DNA from: Cacajao melanocephalus
Lineage: Eukaryota; Chordata; Mammalia; Primates; Pitheciidae
Length of the DNA: 64,000 nucleotides
Reading direction: 5' to 3'
Assembly (NCBI GenBank): GCA_963573385.1
Contig: CAUYLG010033142.1
Location: forward strand, 62,001-126,000
The translations under genes were made by a program, and so were the position numbers. Under the pieces are notes generated by a model. The model made no database searches and was not told the origin of the DNA. It was given only the letters and a program-made list of their open reading frames with translations. Shown in pieces: positions 11,456 through 23,179 of this stretch; position 1 is the stretch's first letter, and each line of letters begins with the position of its first letter.

Positions 11456-13415
11456 CAGCACATGCTAGCACAGTAGTACCTAGGGTGCCTTTGTGCTTGA
11501 GAAAAGGGAACCATTCCCAGGCAGACAAATTGGGAAATGGCACCCCCTTGTGGAGGATAACTTAACATAAAGATGCTCCTCAGAGGAACAGTTAACACAA
11601 AAGCACACCACACGGGCAGACAGACCCAAGAGCTCTATCTTGGCAAAGTTGGTAAGAGTGTGCCTGCTGGATTTTAGCATGCATTTCCACCATCTTGGCT
11701 GGATGATTTATGAGGGACAACTTGCACGCCCACTAATGATGGAGCTGAGTAAAGGTCTCTACCCTCTCTGCTCTCACAGATCTTTCAGAACTTACCTTCA
11801 TGATTCATTACCAACCCTTTGCTGAGCACACCCGAGAACTCAGAATCCTGTGCTCCAATAACTCAAACAGTAGTTTGCTGGAGCCAGTTCCCACAACAGG
11901 TCTCAACGTCCACAGAAGGCCCCAAAATAGCAGAGGAGAATGTTAGACTCTTCCAGAGGTATCCAGAAATAAACCACCTTGAGCATGAAATTTATGTTTC
12001 TGTGTCACTGAAAAGCAAATGTAAATTTTGCATATCATTCCATGATACATTCACTCTTTATTTTAATAGAAAACTAATGGATTTTCCTCTCAAATTCCTG
12101 AGTAAAATTGATGTTGTATCAAAATGTATCATATCTACAGATTCACCCAACCAAGGAACACCTGTCACTGCTTGAGAAGTAGAGAAGGCAAACTAAAAGG
12201 CACTCTGTGATCTGGCCTCAGAACTGTCCTTTTCTGTGAGGAAGCAGGGCCCCTACACTGGCCATGGGCTTTGAATAATCTCTCTTTACCTCTTCTTCAG
12301 CTTCCTGTCTCCCCAAGGGATACGGTATCCACAGAATGTGCCCACCAAGAGCCCACACATTCCTCCACCCCATTAAACAATGCTCTGTATACCCAAAAAC
12401 CCAAATCCCAAGGCCAAACATCTCAGACAATGGTGTCCTGGAGGCACTCACCTACAGGTTCACAAAAGCCCACTGTTAAATTTTCACAAATTTTGAAAGC
12501 CAGATGTTAGATAGGACCATTATTAAAAATAAATTGTATAAACTTTAATCAGTTATATTGAAAACAAAGGTAGTTAGCATTTAAAACTCATTAGTTTCTA
12601 ACTATTTTACTATTATTTATGTACTTGTTATTTATGCCTATTGCATCTGATGGTGGCAATACTAGACAATGGCGTGTGACTGTGCAACTCTTCTCAACTC
12701 TGCATTCAATGACGTCATGCTAGTAACTGGAAATTGGCTTTAGTGAGAGTATCTACACCATATAAATCAGCAAATACTATAAATCAGGGCTTGATTTATT
12801 TTTTCTTGATTGTCCAGGCAGAAGAAAGTGATGGAGAAAATATTAATAAAGCCAATTGAACTTTAAAATGTGTCATGTACATAGGTTTTCCACGTATATA
12901 GCAACACCAAAAAAAAGAGGACACATCCTGCCAGTAGTAGTTAGTGTAATAGTTGCACTCCTCATTGATTAACAAGTGAAGTTCTACTTGTTTGTTTCAC
13001 TTTCAGTTGCTCATCAAGATAAATAAACATATCAACCACTGTGCCATATGTCAATCATGTAGGAATTATAATCAGAGAGGTAGTTGTTAAACATACCAGC
13101 ACACAGTAGGCCCAGAGTCCATTTCCAAGGCCAACATGAACCTCTTTTTTTAAATCCTTCTCCTCTCAGGTGTGCACCATGGGGGAGAGATGTGCAGCCA
13201 GGGATGTTCACCCATAAGAAAAGTATTCCTTATGATGCTTGACCAAGCAGGAGCAGGAAGACAAGAGGGTCGGCAGCAGGTCAACGCTGAGGAGTGGAGG
13301 CTCAGGAGTCACCTCTACTTCTGCATGTATTAGGGGCAGTCCAGGACTCATACCACTCTCTCTAATTGTATTGTCTTTTGCACACCAACAGCACATCAGA
13401 CTACTTGGAATTATC
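11456..13415. other. Unassigned 2-kb stretch
   Basis: No gene or clear repeat. The plus-strand open frame of 118 codons at 11819-12175 has no recognisable domain, Kozak context or splice context, so I do not call it a gene. Confidence 0.5.
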
Positions 13416-13419
13416 TACA

Positions 13420-13558
13420 CAATTGTTATTGCCAAACCCTTGCTCATGTAGCTCGCTTGCATCGGATGCTCTTTTATGTTCATCATCCTATCACTAGAAC
13501 CCAAGCCAGGACACAGCACACAGGACTCAGCAGTTTAGATTAATGAATAAATGAATTT
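13420..13558 (+). mobile_element. Probable L2 3' end
   Basis: AGGACACAGCACACAGGACT, then AGATTAATGAATAAATGAAT, resemble the L2 terminal block (cagtgcctggcacatag, then the AATG tail). Weak match. Confidence 0.4.
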
Positions 13559-13561
13559 TAT

Positions 13562-13695
13562 GGACTCCAATCTTGGTCCACTATCTATTAGCTATGTGGC
13601 ATTAAGCAACACATTTAAGCCCCAAAGGCTTTAACTTCTTCAGTAGCAAATGAGGATTAATAAACCTTTTTTGTAAAAAGTAAGTAAGATATGTG
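13562..13695 (+). mobile_element. MIR, sense
   Basis: ATTAGCTATGTGGCATTAAG, ACATTTAAGCCCCAAAGGCT and CTTCAGTAGCAAATGAGGAT follow the MIR 5'-to-core order. Confidence 0.75.
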
Positions 13696-13704
13696 ATTGT
13701 TATA

Positions 13705-13880
13705 GTAGCAACCTTTATTAAGCACCTACTTGCTAGGCATTGTGCTTGATGCTTTACACAGACTGTCTTATTTTAATCCTTGTACACTTTACCTCCATGA
13801 GAGAAATATTATAATAATTATGCCCATTTCAGAAACATAGAAACTGAGGCTTTAAAAGTTTATGTCTATATAATAAGACT
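13705..13880 (-). mobile_element. MIR, antisense
   Basis: AGCACCTACTTGCTAGGCAT, TGTGCTTGATGCTTTACACA, TAATTATGCCCATTTCAGAA and ACTGAGGCTTTAAAAG are the antisense MIR core. It faces the preceding MIR tail to tail. Confidence 0.88.
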
Positions 13881-14251
13881 CAAATAATAGTTCTTCATCT
13901 ACTCCTACAAAAGTACTAATAATACTCTGGGTCAGTATTCAACTTTCTATAAATTCCAATATAGTGATACAGTGATTATTGAAGTATTAATAAAAATGTA
14001 GCTCATCTTTAATCTGGCTATATGTTCAGGAAATCTTGTCCTGAAAAGCAAATCAGTCCAATGAAAAAAATTACAAGGAATGGAATAAATATAAATAAAG
14101 GACATTAAAGATAATTCTACCATAAAACTGATTTAGACAGACAAGAATAACAATAGCAAGATAAGTTTTCATGAACAATGTGATAGAAATGATCTATTTC
14201 AGGACATAAAACAGCAAGAGGTTCTCCAGCCCTGAGGAGTGCTCTCAGGGT
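13881..14251. other. Unassigned
   Basis: AT-rich sequence; nothing recognised. Confidence 0.5.
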
Positions 14252-14419
14252 GCTAGGTTATCTGGCTCAGGGTTTCTCATGAGGCTGCAATCAATATATT
14301 GGCAGGGGCTGCAGTCATCTGAAGGCACCATTGGGGGTGGTGCCACTTCTAAGTTACTCACTGGTTTTGGCAGGATTCAGCTCCTTGTGGGGTGTTGGAA
14401 TGAGGGCTTCAGTCTCTTG
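14252..14419 (-). other. Inverted templated insertion copied from the LTR at 10414-10581
   Basis: The 168 bases are the reverse complement of 10414-10581 with three mismatches by my count (an AATATATTGG/AATATATGGG change, one G/C change in the GGGTGGTG run, and one T/C change near the right end). Both breakpoints fall inside the LTR sequence, so this is not an LTR insertion of its own. Flanks on both sides are unrelated to the LTR. There is no poly-A tail and no obvious target-site duplication. Confidence 0.93.
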
Positions 14420-14765
14420 TAGAATCAATGAAGTAGAAGTTCATTTGAGGAAGTTCAACCCTTCCTTTAAATTTTTTAAGTCTCACATTACTATATCTAC
14501 AGTCATAATTCTTTTTTCACTTCAAAGATCATATAAGAAAGTATATCCATTGAGAATACTCATCATCAGTTATCCATGATCTAAAACAAATAACACTGAA
14601 AACATAAACAACTGGCACAATAAACAGGAGGGAATACATAAAATTGAACTTAAAGTAACAGTTAGTAGGTTTACAGTTACACCTGACTTAAGACAAGAAA
14701 ATGTGGAGTGTTATGGACTATGGTAAGAATCATGAAAATCTTAGTGATATTTAACTTTGCAACTC
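14420..14765. other. Unassigned
   Basis: No recognised feature. Confidence 0.5.
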
Positions 14766-14767
14766 AA

Positions 14768-15040
14768 CACAGTTGACCCTTGAACAGGTGTTTGAACTAT
14801 GCAAGTCCATTCATAGTCATATTTTTTTCAATCAAATGCTAATTGAAAATATAGCATTTGCAGGATGCAAAACTTGCATATAAAAATGGCCAACTTTTTT
14901 ATATACCCAGGTAGCGCAGGCCAACTGCGAGGACTTGAGTATGTGCAGAGTTGAGTATGCACGGCGGAGGTGGCGGGGGAGTGGGGGGTGTCTCCTGGCA
15001 CCAATACCCAATATCCCAATACCCAATATTGAGAAGCAAC
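14768..15040. mobile_element. Tigger-family DNA transposon relic
   Basis: Starts with ACACAGTTGACCCTTGAACA, a terminal motif of Tigger-type elements, and includes GTTTGAACTATGCAAGTCCA. The right part, GAGGACTTGAGTATGTGCAG then GGGGTGTCTCCTGGCACCAA, resembles the other end. The interior is deleted. A 14-mer (CAATACCCAATAT type) is doubled at 15002-15031. Confidence 0.6.
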
Positions 15041-15084
15041 TTTCTCTGTTTTCTTCTTTGGGCTATTCAAGTTGACATCATCAA

Positions 15085-15355
15085 TATATGCTAGCTGTAA
15101 AGCAGTGATTAAGACCATAGGCTAAAGTCTGACTGCCTGGATTAGAAACCTGGTTCTGAAAGTGAGTTATGTAGCCTTGTGCAAGTTATACAAAAACTCT
15201 TCATTCCTCAGTTTGTTTAGTTACACAGTGGAGATAGTAACAGGACCCACCTCATAGGATGTTAGAATTATTACATGTGTAAAACACACAACAGTGCCTG
15301 CCACATAATAAATGCTGCACACTGGCTATAATTATTAGCATTATCATGGAAACTA
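15085..15355 (+). mobile_element. MIR, nearly full length
   Basis: Covers the element from AGTGATTAAGACCATAGGCT through GTCTGACTGCCTGGATTAGA, AACTCTTCATTCCTCAGTTT, ACCTCATAGGATGTTAGAAT and ACAGTGCCTGCCACATAATA to the ATTATTAGCATTATCAT end. One of the best-preserved MIRs in the window. Confidence 0.95.
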
Positions 15356-16444
15356 AATAATATCTCAAAGCTTAGTTGCTACAATGGCTGAGTTCCAAAA
15401 AGATGAAAGGAATAAAAAAGCTCCATCCAAGGATCCTTTCTATAAAACTATATTATACAACACTAGAGTGAAGAAAGAAAATCAGTGAATGTATTCTAAT
15501 TCCTATATGTACAACTTCATCTTTCTCTAATATTAAGAAAGACAATAAAAATAGCTCTTCCTCAAAGCTACTAGTTAAATCTACTTATAAAACATAAATT
15601 ATAGTCTAATGTTTTTCTTTATTCATTAATTGCTTACCTCACTAGTTAATGAAAATAAAAAAGATGAATTCACCCAATTCCACATCCTAATTGCCTATAC
15701 TAACCATATTCTCTTCATTACTGCTTTCTTTAGGAAACAGGCAGAGTGTATTCAAAAATACTATTTAGGGAGATACATCTCTCAAAGTTTTAGCAAATAC
15801 CAGGAACCTCCCTCTTCTTGAAAACCCATTCTGTTTTCTAAGAGTTCAAGACACTGAAAATTAGTTTGGACTACACACTTAAAAAGAAATGATTAGTTGA
15901 GAACTAAAACAAATCTTTATTATGGCAGCTGTAACTTATTTTCACTTAAGCCACATTGCTCAAGTATTTGCCAATCTAACAAAAAGGTTATAACCACGAT
16001 TTTCTTTAAATTAGGTTATTAGGTAATGATAAAAATGAGTGAATAGAATCAAAATATAACAGTAAAACACAATTGAAAGAGAACTACCAAATATGGGCCA
16101 TTCTTTCTCTAAGTGAGCTTCAATTTTATTTCAGATCACTCCACAGAAATTTGGGAGTTTATGAAGTCTTTTCTTTGTACTCATATTTCGTATCCTGAGC
16201 AATGATTTTGAATTGTGTATTTCAATCCTTCCTAATACTGGCTTATTTCCTGCTGTTTTGTAGCTTATCATTTCTCTAGACTAGTTCTTACAAAATCGTT
16301 TTCAAATATTCCTTCTGAATATTCTTGTAACTTACCAGCTCAGGATTTTGAAGAAGTTAATTTTAGAAAACTTTTAGAACTTTCTTTATAAACACCAGAT
16401 TCATCTTCTATTAATATATATTATTTGTCCGCAGATGCACAGGT
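15356..16444. other. Unassigned, AT-rich
   Basis: About 1.1 kb with no recognised repeat or gene. Confidence 0.5.
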
Positions 16445-16715
16445 TTTAAATTCTGCTGATTCTAACTCCCAAATATCTTCCAAATACTGACCCTTGACTC
16501 TGTCATTGCTATTGCTAAGCTCCACCCATCACCACTTCTCATCTTTATTAATGTACTAATTTTAGAACTCTTTCTGTTTCCAATCTTAACTTCTTTCAAT
16601 TCATCCAGTTTTCAAGTTTTCAAAAAACTTTCCAAAGCAAACATCTGATAACAATGCTATCCTGCTTAAAAACCATCAATGCACTCTTTCATCTATAGAA
16701 TAACAATGAATCTTT
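16445..16715 (+). mobile_element. L2 LINE, sense
   Basis: CTCCCAAATATCTTCCAAAT, then CATCACCACTTCTCATCTTT, then ATCTGATAACAATGCTATCC, then GCTTAAAAACCATCAATGCA, matching the L2 block AGTCAGATCATGTCACTCCC ... CTGCTCAAAACCCTCCAATGG. Confidence 0.78.
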
Positions 16716-17105
16716 TAATGTGAATAATATGCTATGCCAGTTAAGAAATTATCTGCAAATAACAGAACAAAATCAAACTTAAGAAGAAACCTGGGGTGAT
16801 TCACAAAACTGAAGGAAAGACTGGTAAAATAGCATGAGAAAAAGAGATTCCAAGTTTTAGAAACACATGGATGATCCTTTAGGAACACCTTCCATGCCGG
16901 CTGTGCGTCACTCAGCTCAGATACCATAAACAAATTGAACAAACGGGCAAATACCATGGCTTAGCTGGGCTAAAGTCACTGCCCACTCCCATATCTAACG
17001 AGATTGTACCCAATGGGAGGTGATAGCTCCTGTGACAGAGACTGCTAATTTTCACAGTTTTCTGTCTTTTGATCCTATTTTTAACTTCATATGTAGTCCT
17101 TTATA
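16716..17105. other. Unassigned
   Basis: Nothing recognised. Confidence 0.5.
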
Positions 17106-17109
17106 ATAA

Positions 17110-17525
17110 AGCTTACAGTTTTCCCATTCTACACACTGTGGGACCATGTGACCATGTTCTGGCCAATGGAACATATGAGGAGGTTATTGTGTGCAACTCT
17201 GGGATGTAGCCTTAAAGATGAGGGGAAGGGGCGAGCCTTTTTCTCACCTTCCTCCTTCCTGCTAGCTGGAATGCCGAAGGAGTAGATGGGTCTAGCACCT
17301 ATCTTGGACATCAAGTGGCTTTGACACTGGAAGCCACCGATAGCAGGACAACAGCACAGAGTGAAGTTGAGTCCCTAACACCACGAAGCACCCCAGCAGC
17401 ACCAAACTGACTACCTCTATACCTCTTTTATGTGAGAGAGAAATAGGCACATTTCTAGTATGAGCCACTGTTATTTGTGGGATTCCCATTATTTACAACT
17501 AAATCCAATCTGAACTAAAACAGTT
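17110..17525 (+). mobile_element. MaLR/MLT1-like LTR, sense
   Basis: CATGTGACCATGTTCTGGCC, GTGTGCAACTCTGGGATGTA, CTTCCTGCTAGCTGGAATGC, TTTTATGTGAGAGAGAAATA and GAGCCACTGTTATTTGTGGG follow the order of a common mammalian LTR relic that ends in a CTGAACTAAAACAG-like terminus. Exact subfamily uncertain. Confidence 0.65.
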
Positions 17526-19212
17526 CCTCATAGCAAACTCAATGTGTGAATACTGGAAAAAAAGTGAAATGGGTGCTAGACAGAAATAAAGCAATAGATG
17601 CTTACTGCACACAGCCATTCACTTTATGCAGAGTTCATTTTTATTTAGGGTTGCCCAAATATATCAAGCCTTATAACAAAAACATTTGGTTGGTTATATT
17701 GCTTTTATCTGCTTCATCTGAATAGCTAGCTTCTACACACACCAAGTATCAGATCATCAATCATGACTTCTCTATCATTTTCTGAGTTCCCATACTCCCA
17801 GGTGAGTTATGCAACAAAGAGAGTTGCATACAGAAAGTTTGTTGAGATGTACTCTTAGAAGACATACCCATAAGGAAATGGGAAAGACAGGACTGGGCAG
17901 AGGCAGAAGCTGACCTGCAGTGCAGTTGCAACTGAAGCCTCAACCAATCCTAAAGGGAAATATGGGGCCATGAAGTTTCTTCAGTGTTATACAAATTGAG
18001 GCAAGAAGGCATACCTGGCTATCTGTACATCAGACAGTCATTTATTTTGCCCTTACCCCTTCTCTCCCAGGGAGATAAATCTTGGCTGAATAAGGTCCCT
18101 GTAGCCAAGGGCAATTTCCAGTGGGGGACTCAACCATGATCCTTTAGTAGCAGGCATCCTCAGCAGATGGGGGATAGGGGAGCACCAGAGCATCCACCAT
18201 AGCCATGGGCTGTGTCTCATTCATTTCTAAATGCGCAAAGCCTAACATAATAAAACTATGATCTGATTTTGTTTTGAATTAACAGACTGATAGATAATCA
18301 AACCAATAAATAATTATGTCTTTTCAGGCAGAAGGAATAAAATCAATAAAGGAAAAATAGAAGATGCTCATTAGAAATACAACTATGAGAGCAAAATCCT
18401 GCCAGATGGAGGAAAATAGAGCTGGAGTGCCCTATAAGCTCTATGCTGACATTCCTTAGAGATGAGGCAAATGAGATGCCCAAAAAGCTTAAACGGTCTT
18501 ATTAAGGTACACTCTCAGTGTGAAATGGCACAATCGTAGGTGCAAGGGTTAAGACCTAAGTAGAGAAAAGTCGTCTTAAAGATAAGAAAAGACACATCAT
18601 TTGTTGAGATAACAGTGGATGAAGCTAATAATACTAAACAATACTACTGAAAAGGTAAATGAGAAATTCGAAAGTGAAAGTTTCAATATTTTCAGTAAAA
18701 TATAAGGCAAACATAATTAGCAGAAATTAAACAAAAGTATGTAAGAGCTTCATGGAGTAAAAATGTACCAAAACAGAAAAAATTATAGGAGTACCCCAAG
18801 AAATCGAGAGCTGTGAAGAAGGTGGACTTTTACATAGGGATTGCTCCACCATGCTGGAAATTCAGTTAAAGTGAGATTGTAATTATCTGTCATACAATAG
18901 ATCACAATATTTGACACACCAAAGAAAAAGGTAATTTCTAAAATTTTACCCAAAAATATTCCTCTGCTGAAAAGCAGACTGAATTTGTTTAATATGGTAC
19001 TTTCCTCCTCTCTGTTTAAAGCCAATTTCAAAAGAGAAAGAGTTTAAAGGCTCTTTCTTCTTTAAAGAACTCAAACTATGTTTATTGTGGTATCTTGGAA
19101 TTCATGGAGAAATCACATATTATGAGTTTCCTTTTGTTAGTATCTCTCTATAAAGACATGCTATAGGTTCACAAAATGTATCTAGAATATGTCTTCCTCG
19201 TGGGACTTAAGT
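17526..19212. other. Unassigned 1.7-kb stretch
   Basis: No gene or confident repeat recognised. Several 60-80 codon open frames lie on the minus strand with no recognisable domains. Confidence 0.5.
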
Positions 19213-19214
19213 TA

Positions 19215-19480
19215 CATTACCATAAGCAGCAGTAGCAACAGCATCTTCATCATCATCTGCAACTTGATATGTTTATGGCACATCATTGTTTGCGCAGGGC
19301 TTTACATACATCAACCACTGAATCCTCTTTATAGCCTTGTGAAGTAGGAGAAACTTATCCTCAGTGCAAACAAGTGACTGTGGGCAAGGTCACAAAACAC
19401 ATGGCAGATAATAAGCTAGAACCTAACACTCCAATTTTTTTATGCCAAGTACTTCTGTCCCACTTATACCACATGCTGAT
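19215..19480 (-). mobile_element. MIR, antisense, nearly full length
   Basis: GCGCAGGGCTTTACATACAT, CTGAATCCTCTTTATAGCCT, GTGACTGTGGGCAAGGTCAC, CTAGAACCTAACACTCCAAT and CTTATACCACATGCTG follow the antisense MIR order from the 3' end to the 5' end of the element. Confidence 0.9.
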
Positions 19481-20853
19481 GCTCAAATACGTTCTTTTCT
19501 CTGCCGTCAATGCTCCCAAGTTCTGAAGGTCAATTTAGCTATTTCTTCATCTTTCTTTAATTGTTTAAAAAATACCATGTGCTGCAAGTAGGAAACACCA
19601 ATTAAGATCCCATTCTGTTTACATGATCAACCCTAACCATGACATAACAACTGCCAAGCAGAAAAACAATCATCACCACTATCCTTAGTTAGAAAACAAC
19701 AGGATTTTTGCCTAAGGCAGGATGGTAGAATAAATTCTCACATTGGCAATAAAAAGCTTCAGAGGAAAAGCTTGGCATCAATCTAATCAATAAGTATAGC
19801 CAAGAAAGAGAAAAGGCATTTCTTTCCAACATTCTGTGTGAAAACATAAGCAGGCACAGCAACACTTGCTCAAAAAGTCATCTGAAACATATTTTCAAGT
19901 TCCAGTTAGCAGAAAATTCCTGCCGATTCAAAATTTCTACAAGTTACTTTTTTTCTGCGTTCTGCTTGAAGATTAACTTGATTTTGTTGCTAGATTTTTC
20001 ACAGATCTTAAGTTCTTACCTAAGCGTTGCTAGTATTACACATAACCACAGCCAATCACATGCAACAGGAAAACAGTGTATTTATCTGCTACCCTAAATG
20101 TTTGCAGTGGGCTGACAATTAAAAATAATAATAATACCAGTGCAAATTTCAGATATGCATATTAGGAAAAGCAGATAATGGCAGGGAGGAAGCAGTGAAT
20201 GTAGACCACCAAAAGACATAAGCAGGAACTCGTCTGACTCAAGCAGTTTAGGAATAATGCAGATAAATCACAGAGCACGCAAAGGGGAATAGAATGCATT
20301 TCAGACTTGGCTCAGAGAAAAAGACATATGAGACACACTCAGGGAAACTAAATTTATACAGTCTAGAGAATGAGCTTCAAGGAGGGAACCTGATCATAAT
20401 CTATAAATACCACCAAGGTAACACCATAAATAATTAAGGAGAGAAACTACTCATTGTCTCTGAAAGAGGTCTAAAAATGAAGTTTTAGATTTACTTCTCC
20501 CTTTGTTTCTTCCTGGCCTCAGAGCACATTTGTATTGAGAGTTGTTTGCTACTGCCTGGGATATACTGGGGCAGAGCACCAGAAGGGTGAGTGCCTGAAG
20601 CTACTCTGCCCCTGCCTGAGGAGCATGACTATCTTCCTTTCCTTTCAGCCATGCAGCTCATCCCGGCCTCAAAAGAACAACTATAGGAGCAGAAGGAAAA
20701 GACTTCTGTCAGCTGACACTCCAGGGACATGTCTCTGCCACTCCAGAAGCTGGAACAACCAGACCTTCCTAAAATCCAAGCAGAGAAGTGGGTTTCGTGT
20801 ATGTTACTATCATTTACTGTTGCATCTAATTGCTCCAAATAATCATGTGCTAG
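19481..20853. other. Unassigned 1.4-kb stretch
   Basis: No recognised repeat. The 107-codon open frame at 20535-20858 has no domain I recognise and no splice context. Confidence 0.5.
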
Positions 20854-20855
20854 GA

Positions 20856-21018
20856 TAGTGCTTCTCAATTAAAATGCATACAAATCACCTGGTGAGCCCC
20901 CTAAAACGCAGATTCTGATTTAGTAGGTCTGGGGGTGAAACCTGAGATTCTGCATTTCTAACATGGTCACAGATGACATCAATGCTGCCATTCTGCAGAC
21001 CACACTTTGAGAAGTACT
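20856..21018 (+). mobile_element. MER5A (hAT-Charlie)
   Basis: Non-autonomous DNA transposon with terminal inverted repeats TAGTGCTTCTCAA and TTTGAGAAGTACT. The interior matches MER5A: CAGATTCTGATTTAGTAGGT, GAGATTCTGCATTTCTAACA. It abuts the following LTR. Confidence 0.92.
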
Positions 21019-21205
21019 ACGGTTTGAATGTGCTCCCCAAAGTTCATATATTGGAAAGTAATCTCTAATGCAGCAGTTTTGGGAAGTGGGACCTAATAAG
21101 AGGTGACTAGGTTATGAGCACTCTGCCCACATGACTAGATTCATGTTGTTATTGCAACAGTGAGTTAGCTATCATGAGCATGGGCTTGTTCTAAGAGTGA
21201 GTTTG
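21016..21205 (+). mobile_element. MST-type LTR (ERVL-MaLR), left part
   Basis: TACGGTTTGAATGTGCTCCC, GGGAAGTGGGACCTAATAAG, GGTGACTAGGTTATGAGCAC and GTGAGTTAGCTATCATGAGC are MST LTR blocks. The LTR is split by an Alu and resumes at 21524. Confidence 0.88.
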
Positions 21206-21512
21206 GGCCAGGCGTGGTGGCTTATGTCTGTAATCTCAACACTTTGGGAGGCCAAGGCAGGTGGATCACGAGGTCAACAGATCAACACCATCCTGGCCAA
21301 GATGGTGAAACCCTGTCTCTACTAAAAATACAAACATTAGCTGGGCATGGTGGTGCATGCCTGTAGTTCCAGCTACTCAGGAGGCTGAGGCAGGAGAATC
21401 GCTCGAACTCAGGAGGCGGAAATTGCAGTGAGCCAAGATCATGCCGCTGCACTCCAGCCTGCACTCCATCATGCCACTTGCACTCCAGAAAGACTCAGAA
21501 AAAAAAAAAAAA
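21206..21512 (+). mobile_element. Alu, sense, with rearranged 3' end
   Basis: Begins GGCCAGGCGTGGTGGCTTAT and ends in a 15-base A run. Target-site duplication AAGAGTGAGTTTG (21193-21205) and AAGAGTGACTTTG (21512-21524). The usual segment between GCACTCCAGCCT and GACTC is replaced by a second, diverged copy of ATCATGCCNCTGCACTCCAG, i.e. a local 20-25 bp duplication. Confidence 0.94.
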
Positions 21513-21523
21513 AGAGTGACTTT

Positions 21524-21728
21524 GGCCTCCTCTTGCTCTCTTGCTCTTGCACACCTCTTGCCCTTCCACCTTCCGTCATGGGATGATACAGCACAAAGGC
21601 CCTCACCAGATACTGGCATCATGCTCTTGGACTTTTCAGCTTCCAGAATCATGAGCCAAATATACTTCTACTGTTTGTAAATTATCCAGTCTCAGGTATT
21701 CCATTACAGTGACACAAAATGAATACAA
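21524..21728 (+). mobile_element. MST-type LTR, right part
   Basis: Resumes with GGCCTCCTCTTGCTCTCTTG, GTCATGGGATGATACAGCAC, GCCCTCACCAGATACTGGCA, AATCATGAGCCAAATATACT (the polyadenylation region) and the 3' end GTCTCAGGTATTCCATTACA. Confidence 0.9.
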
Positions 21729-21734
21729 GTGCCA

Positions 21735-21940
21735 TGGCTCTAGGAGCTGAGTTTCTTGTGGAAGAGACACAGAAAGGGATAACTAAATGCAACATGTTGA
21801 CATGCCATAGGCAGCTAACCCATCCTGAAAGACACAGAGAAGGTACACTTCATGGAGAGGACAATCCTTGAGCTGATTAAATATCAGGAAGAAGCACAGA
21901 AGAAATTCCCATGGCATTTTCATTCATAGATAATTAATAT
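21735..21940 (-). mobile_element. Possible L2, antisense
   Basis: GAGAAGGTACACTTCATGGA then CTTGAGCTGATTAAATATCA resemble the antisense L2 block AGGTGACATTTGAGCTGAGA. Weak. Confidence 0.4.
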
Positions 21941-22024
21941 GGATAAGTTTTGGAACTAGGAGAGACTGTATCAGCTGCTGATTTCCTTTTGGTCTAAGAT
22001 TTTACAATGTTTTAACATAAAACA

Positions 22025-22175
22025 GTGTGCATCACAGTGTTTGGGGTCAAATAACCAATCTGAGGTTCAATTTTCCAGTGACAAAACAGGTATAATAAAA
22101 CCTGGTTCTGAAGTTTTAGAATAGATAATAAATGGCAAGTTCTCAACAAATGTTAAAACTCTTTTCTCTTTGTGT
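22025..22175 (+). mobile_element. Degenerate MIR
   Basis: CAATTTTCCAGTGACAAAAC, GGTATAATAAAACCTGGTTC and CAAGTTCTCAACAAATGTTA are consistent with a diverged sense MIR. Confidence 0.45.
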
Positions 22176-22598
22176 TGGCACCTAAAGAAAACTACATCTC
22201 TAGCCTCACCATAAATGCCTTATACCCCATCCTCCATATGTACTTCCATTCCTGACTACTTAAATGTGCTTATGTCTAACAAAACTCATATTAAATTTAC
22301 AACTTTTACTTCTTTTTTGAAAATGGGTTAAATGTATTATCCAACTTGCTCACTAAGCATTTCTTAAATAATCGTTCATGAACCTCATGCTCCTTAACAG
22401 AAATACAGATGTGGCAATTATACACCCTGGTTTTTTTAAGGCCACTCTGAATTCAAATATCCTGCCCACTTATCAAACAATTGTCTCCAATTTGGGAGTT
22501 CCAAATAAAATCACCAGACATATATATCAGAACATTCTGAATTGTTGCCACAATCTCTGGGAAATCTTTTACTAAATTTTGTATTCAGTAAGTTCAAG
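22176..22598. other. Unassigned
   Basis: Nothing recognised. Confidence 0.5.
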
Positions 22599-22599
22599 C

Positions 22600-22725
22600 A
22601 TTATTTAAAAATTCCTACATGCAAGGCTCTACAGGGCAAGCCTACATGATTACTTCAGTATCCATGCCCTCAGGTTGCTCACATTACAGTGCTCACGGAG
22701 AGCACTTAATGAATGAATGATTGTG
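22600..22725 (-). mobile_element. Probable L2 3' end, antisense
   Basis: GCAAGGCTCTACAGGGCAAG, then CATGCCCTCAGGTTGCTCAC and an ACATTACAGTG motif, corresponding to CTGCCCTCATGGAGCTTACATTCTAG. Confidence 0.45.
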
Positions 22726-23179
22726 TGTGTGCAGAGAGGTAGTTGGCAGGAGGTAGGGGAAGGTGTGCATGATATACGCTTACCCAAGTACAGTCTTGTG
22801 TTTGGTGCCAAATGTCTTGTTTGGGTTCCTATCTACTTTATCTTTCTGGCCCATCACAGAAAAGACTGAAATAAAAGATTATTAAATGCCAAAGTAATTT
22901 CTAGTATCATACATGTGTGCCTACTGGTTCATTTGTATTTAATGTCTGCAGCTCAAAGAATTAGTCTTCCTAACGTAGATATAAAGGCTTTGCAGTAATG
23001 ATGGGGGGTGTACTTCCTGAAATCTCTTGTCAGAATCCAGAACGTACCCCCAAGAACACATAAAGAAAATTCTCTGTGATTGGCAAGCTGTAGCGAATTC
23101 TTGTAATTTTATATTGCCTCCGAATCCATTTTGAATATGTTTAACCCTCTCACGCCAGAAGCAGGGCGCAGTCACCCTT
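22726..23179. other. Unassigned
   Basis: Nothing recognised. Confidence 0.5.

Noticed and set aside
11819..12175. 118-codon plus-strand open frame
   Set aside because: No domain, no conserved-looking splice sites, and no neighbouring exon candidates.
15002..15034. Doubled CAATACCCAATAT motif
   Set aside because: Only a 14-bp tandem repeat within a Tigger relic; simple slippage explains it.
20535..20868. 107- and 79-codon frames on opposite strands suggesting an exon
   Set aside because: No conserved motif, and the plus-strand frame runs into the MER5A terminus; no compatible splice signals recognised.
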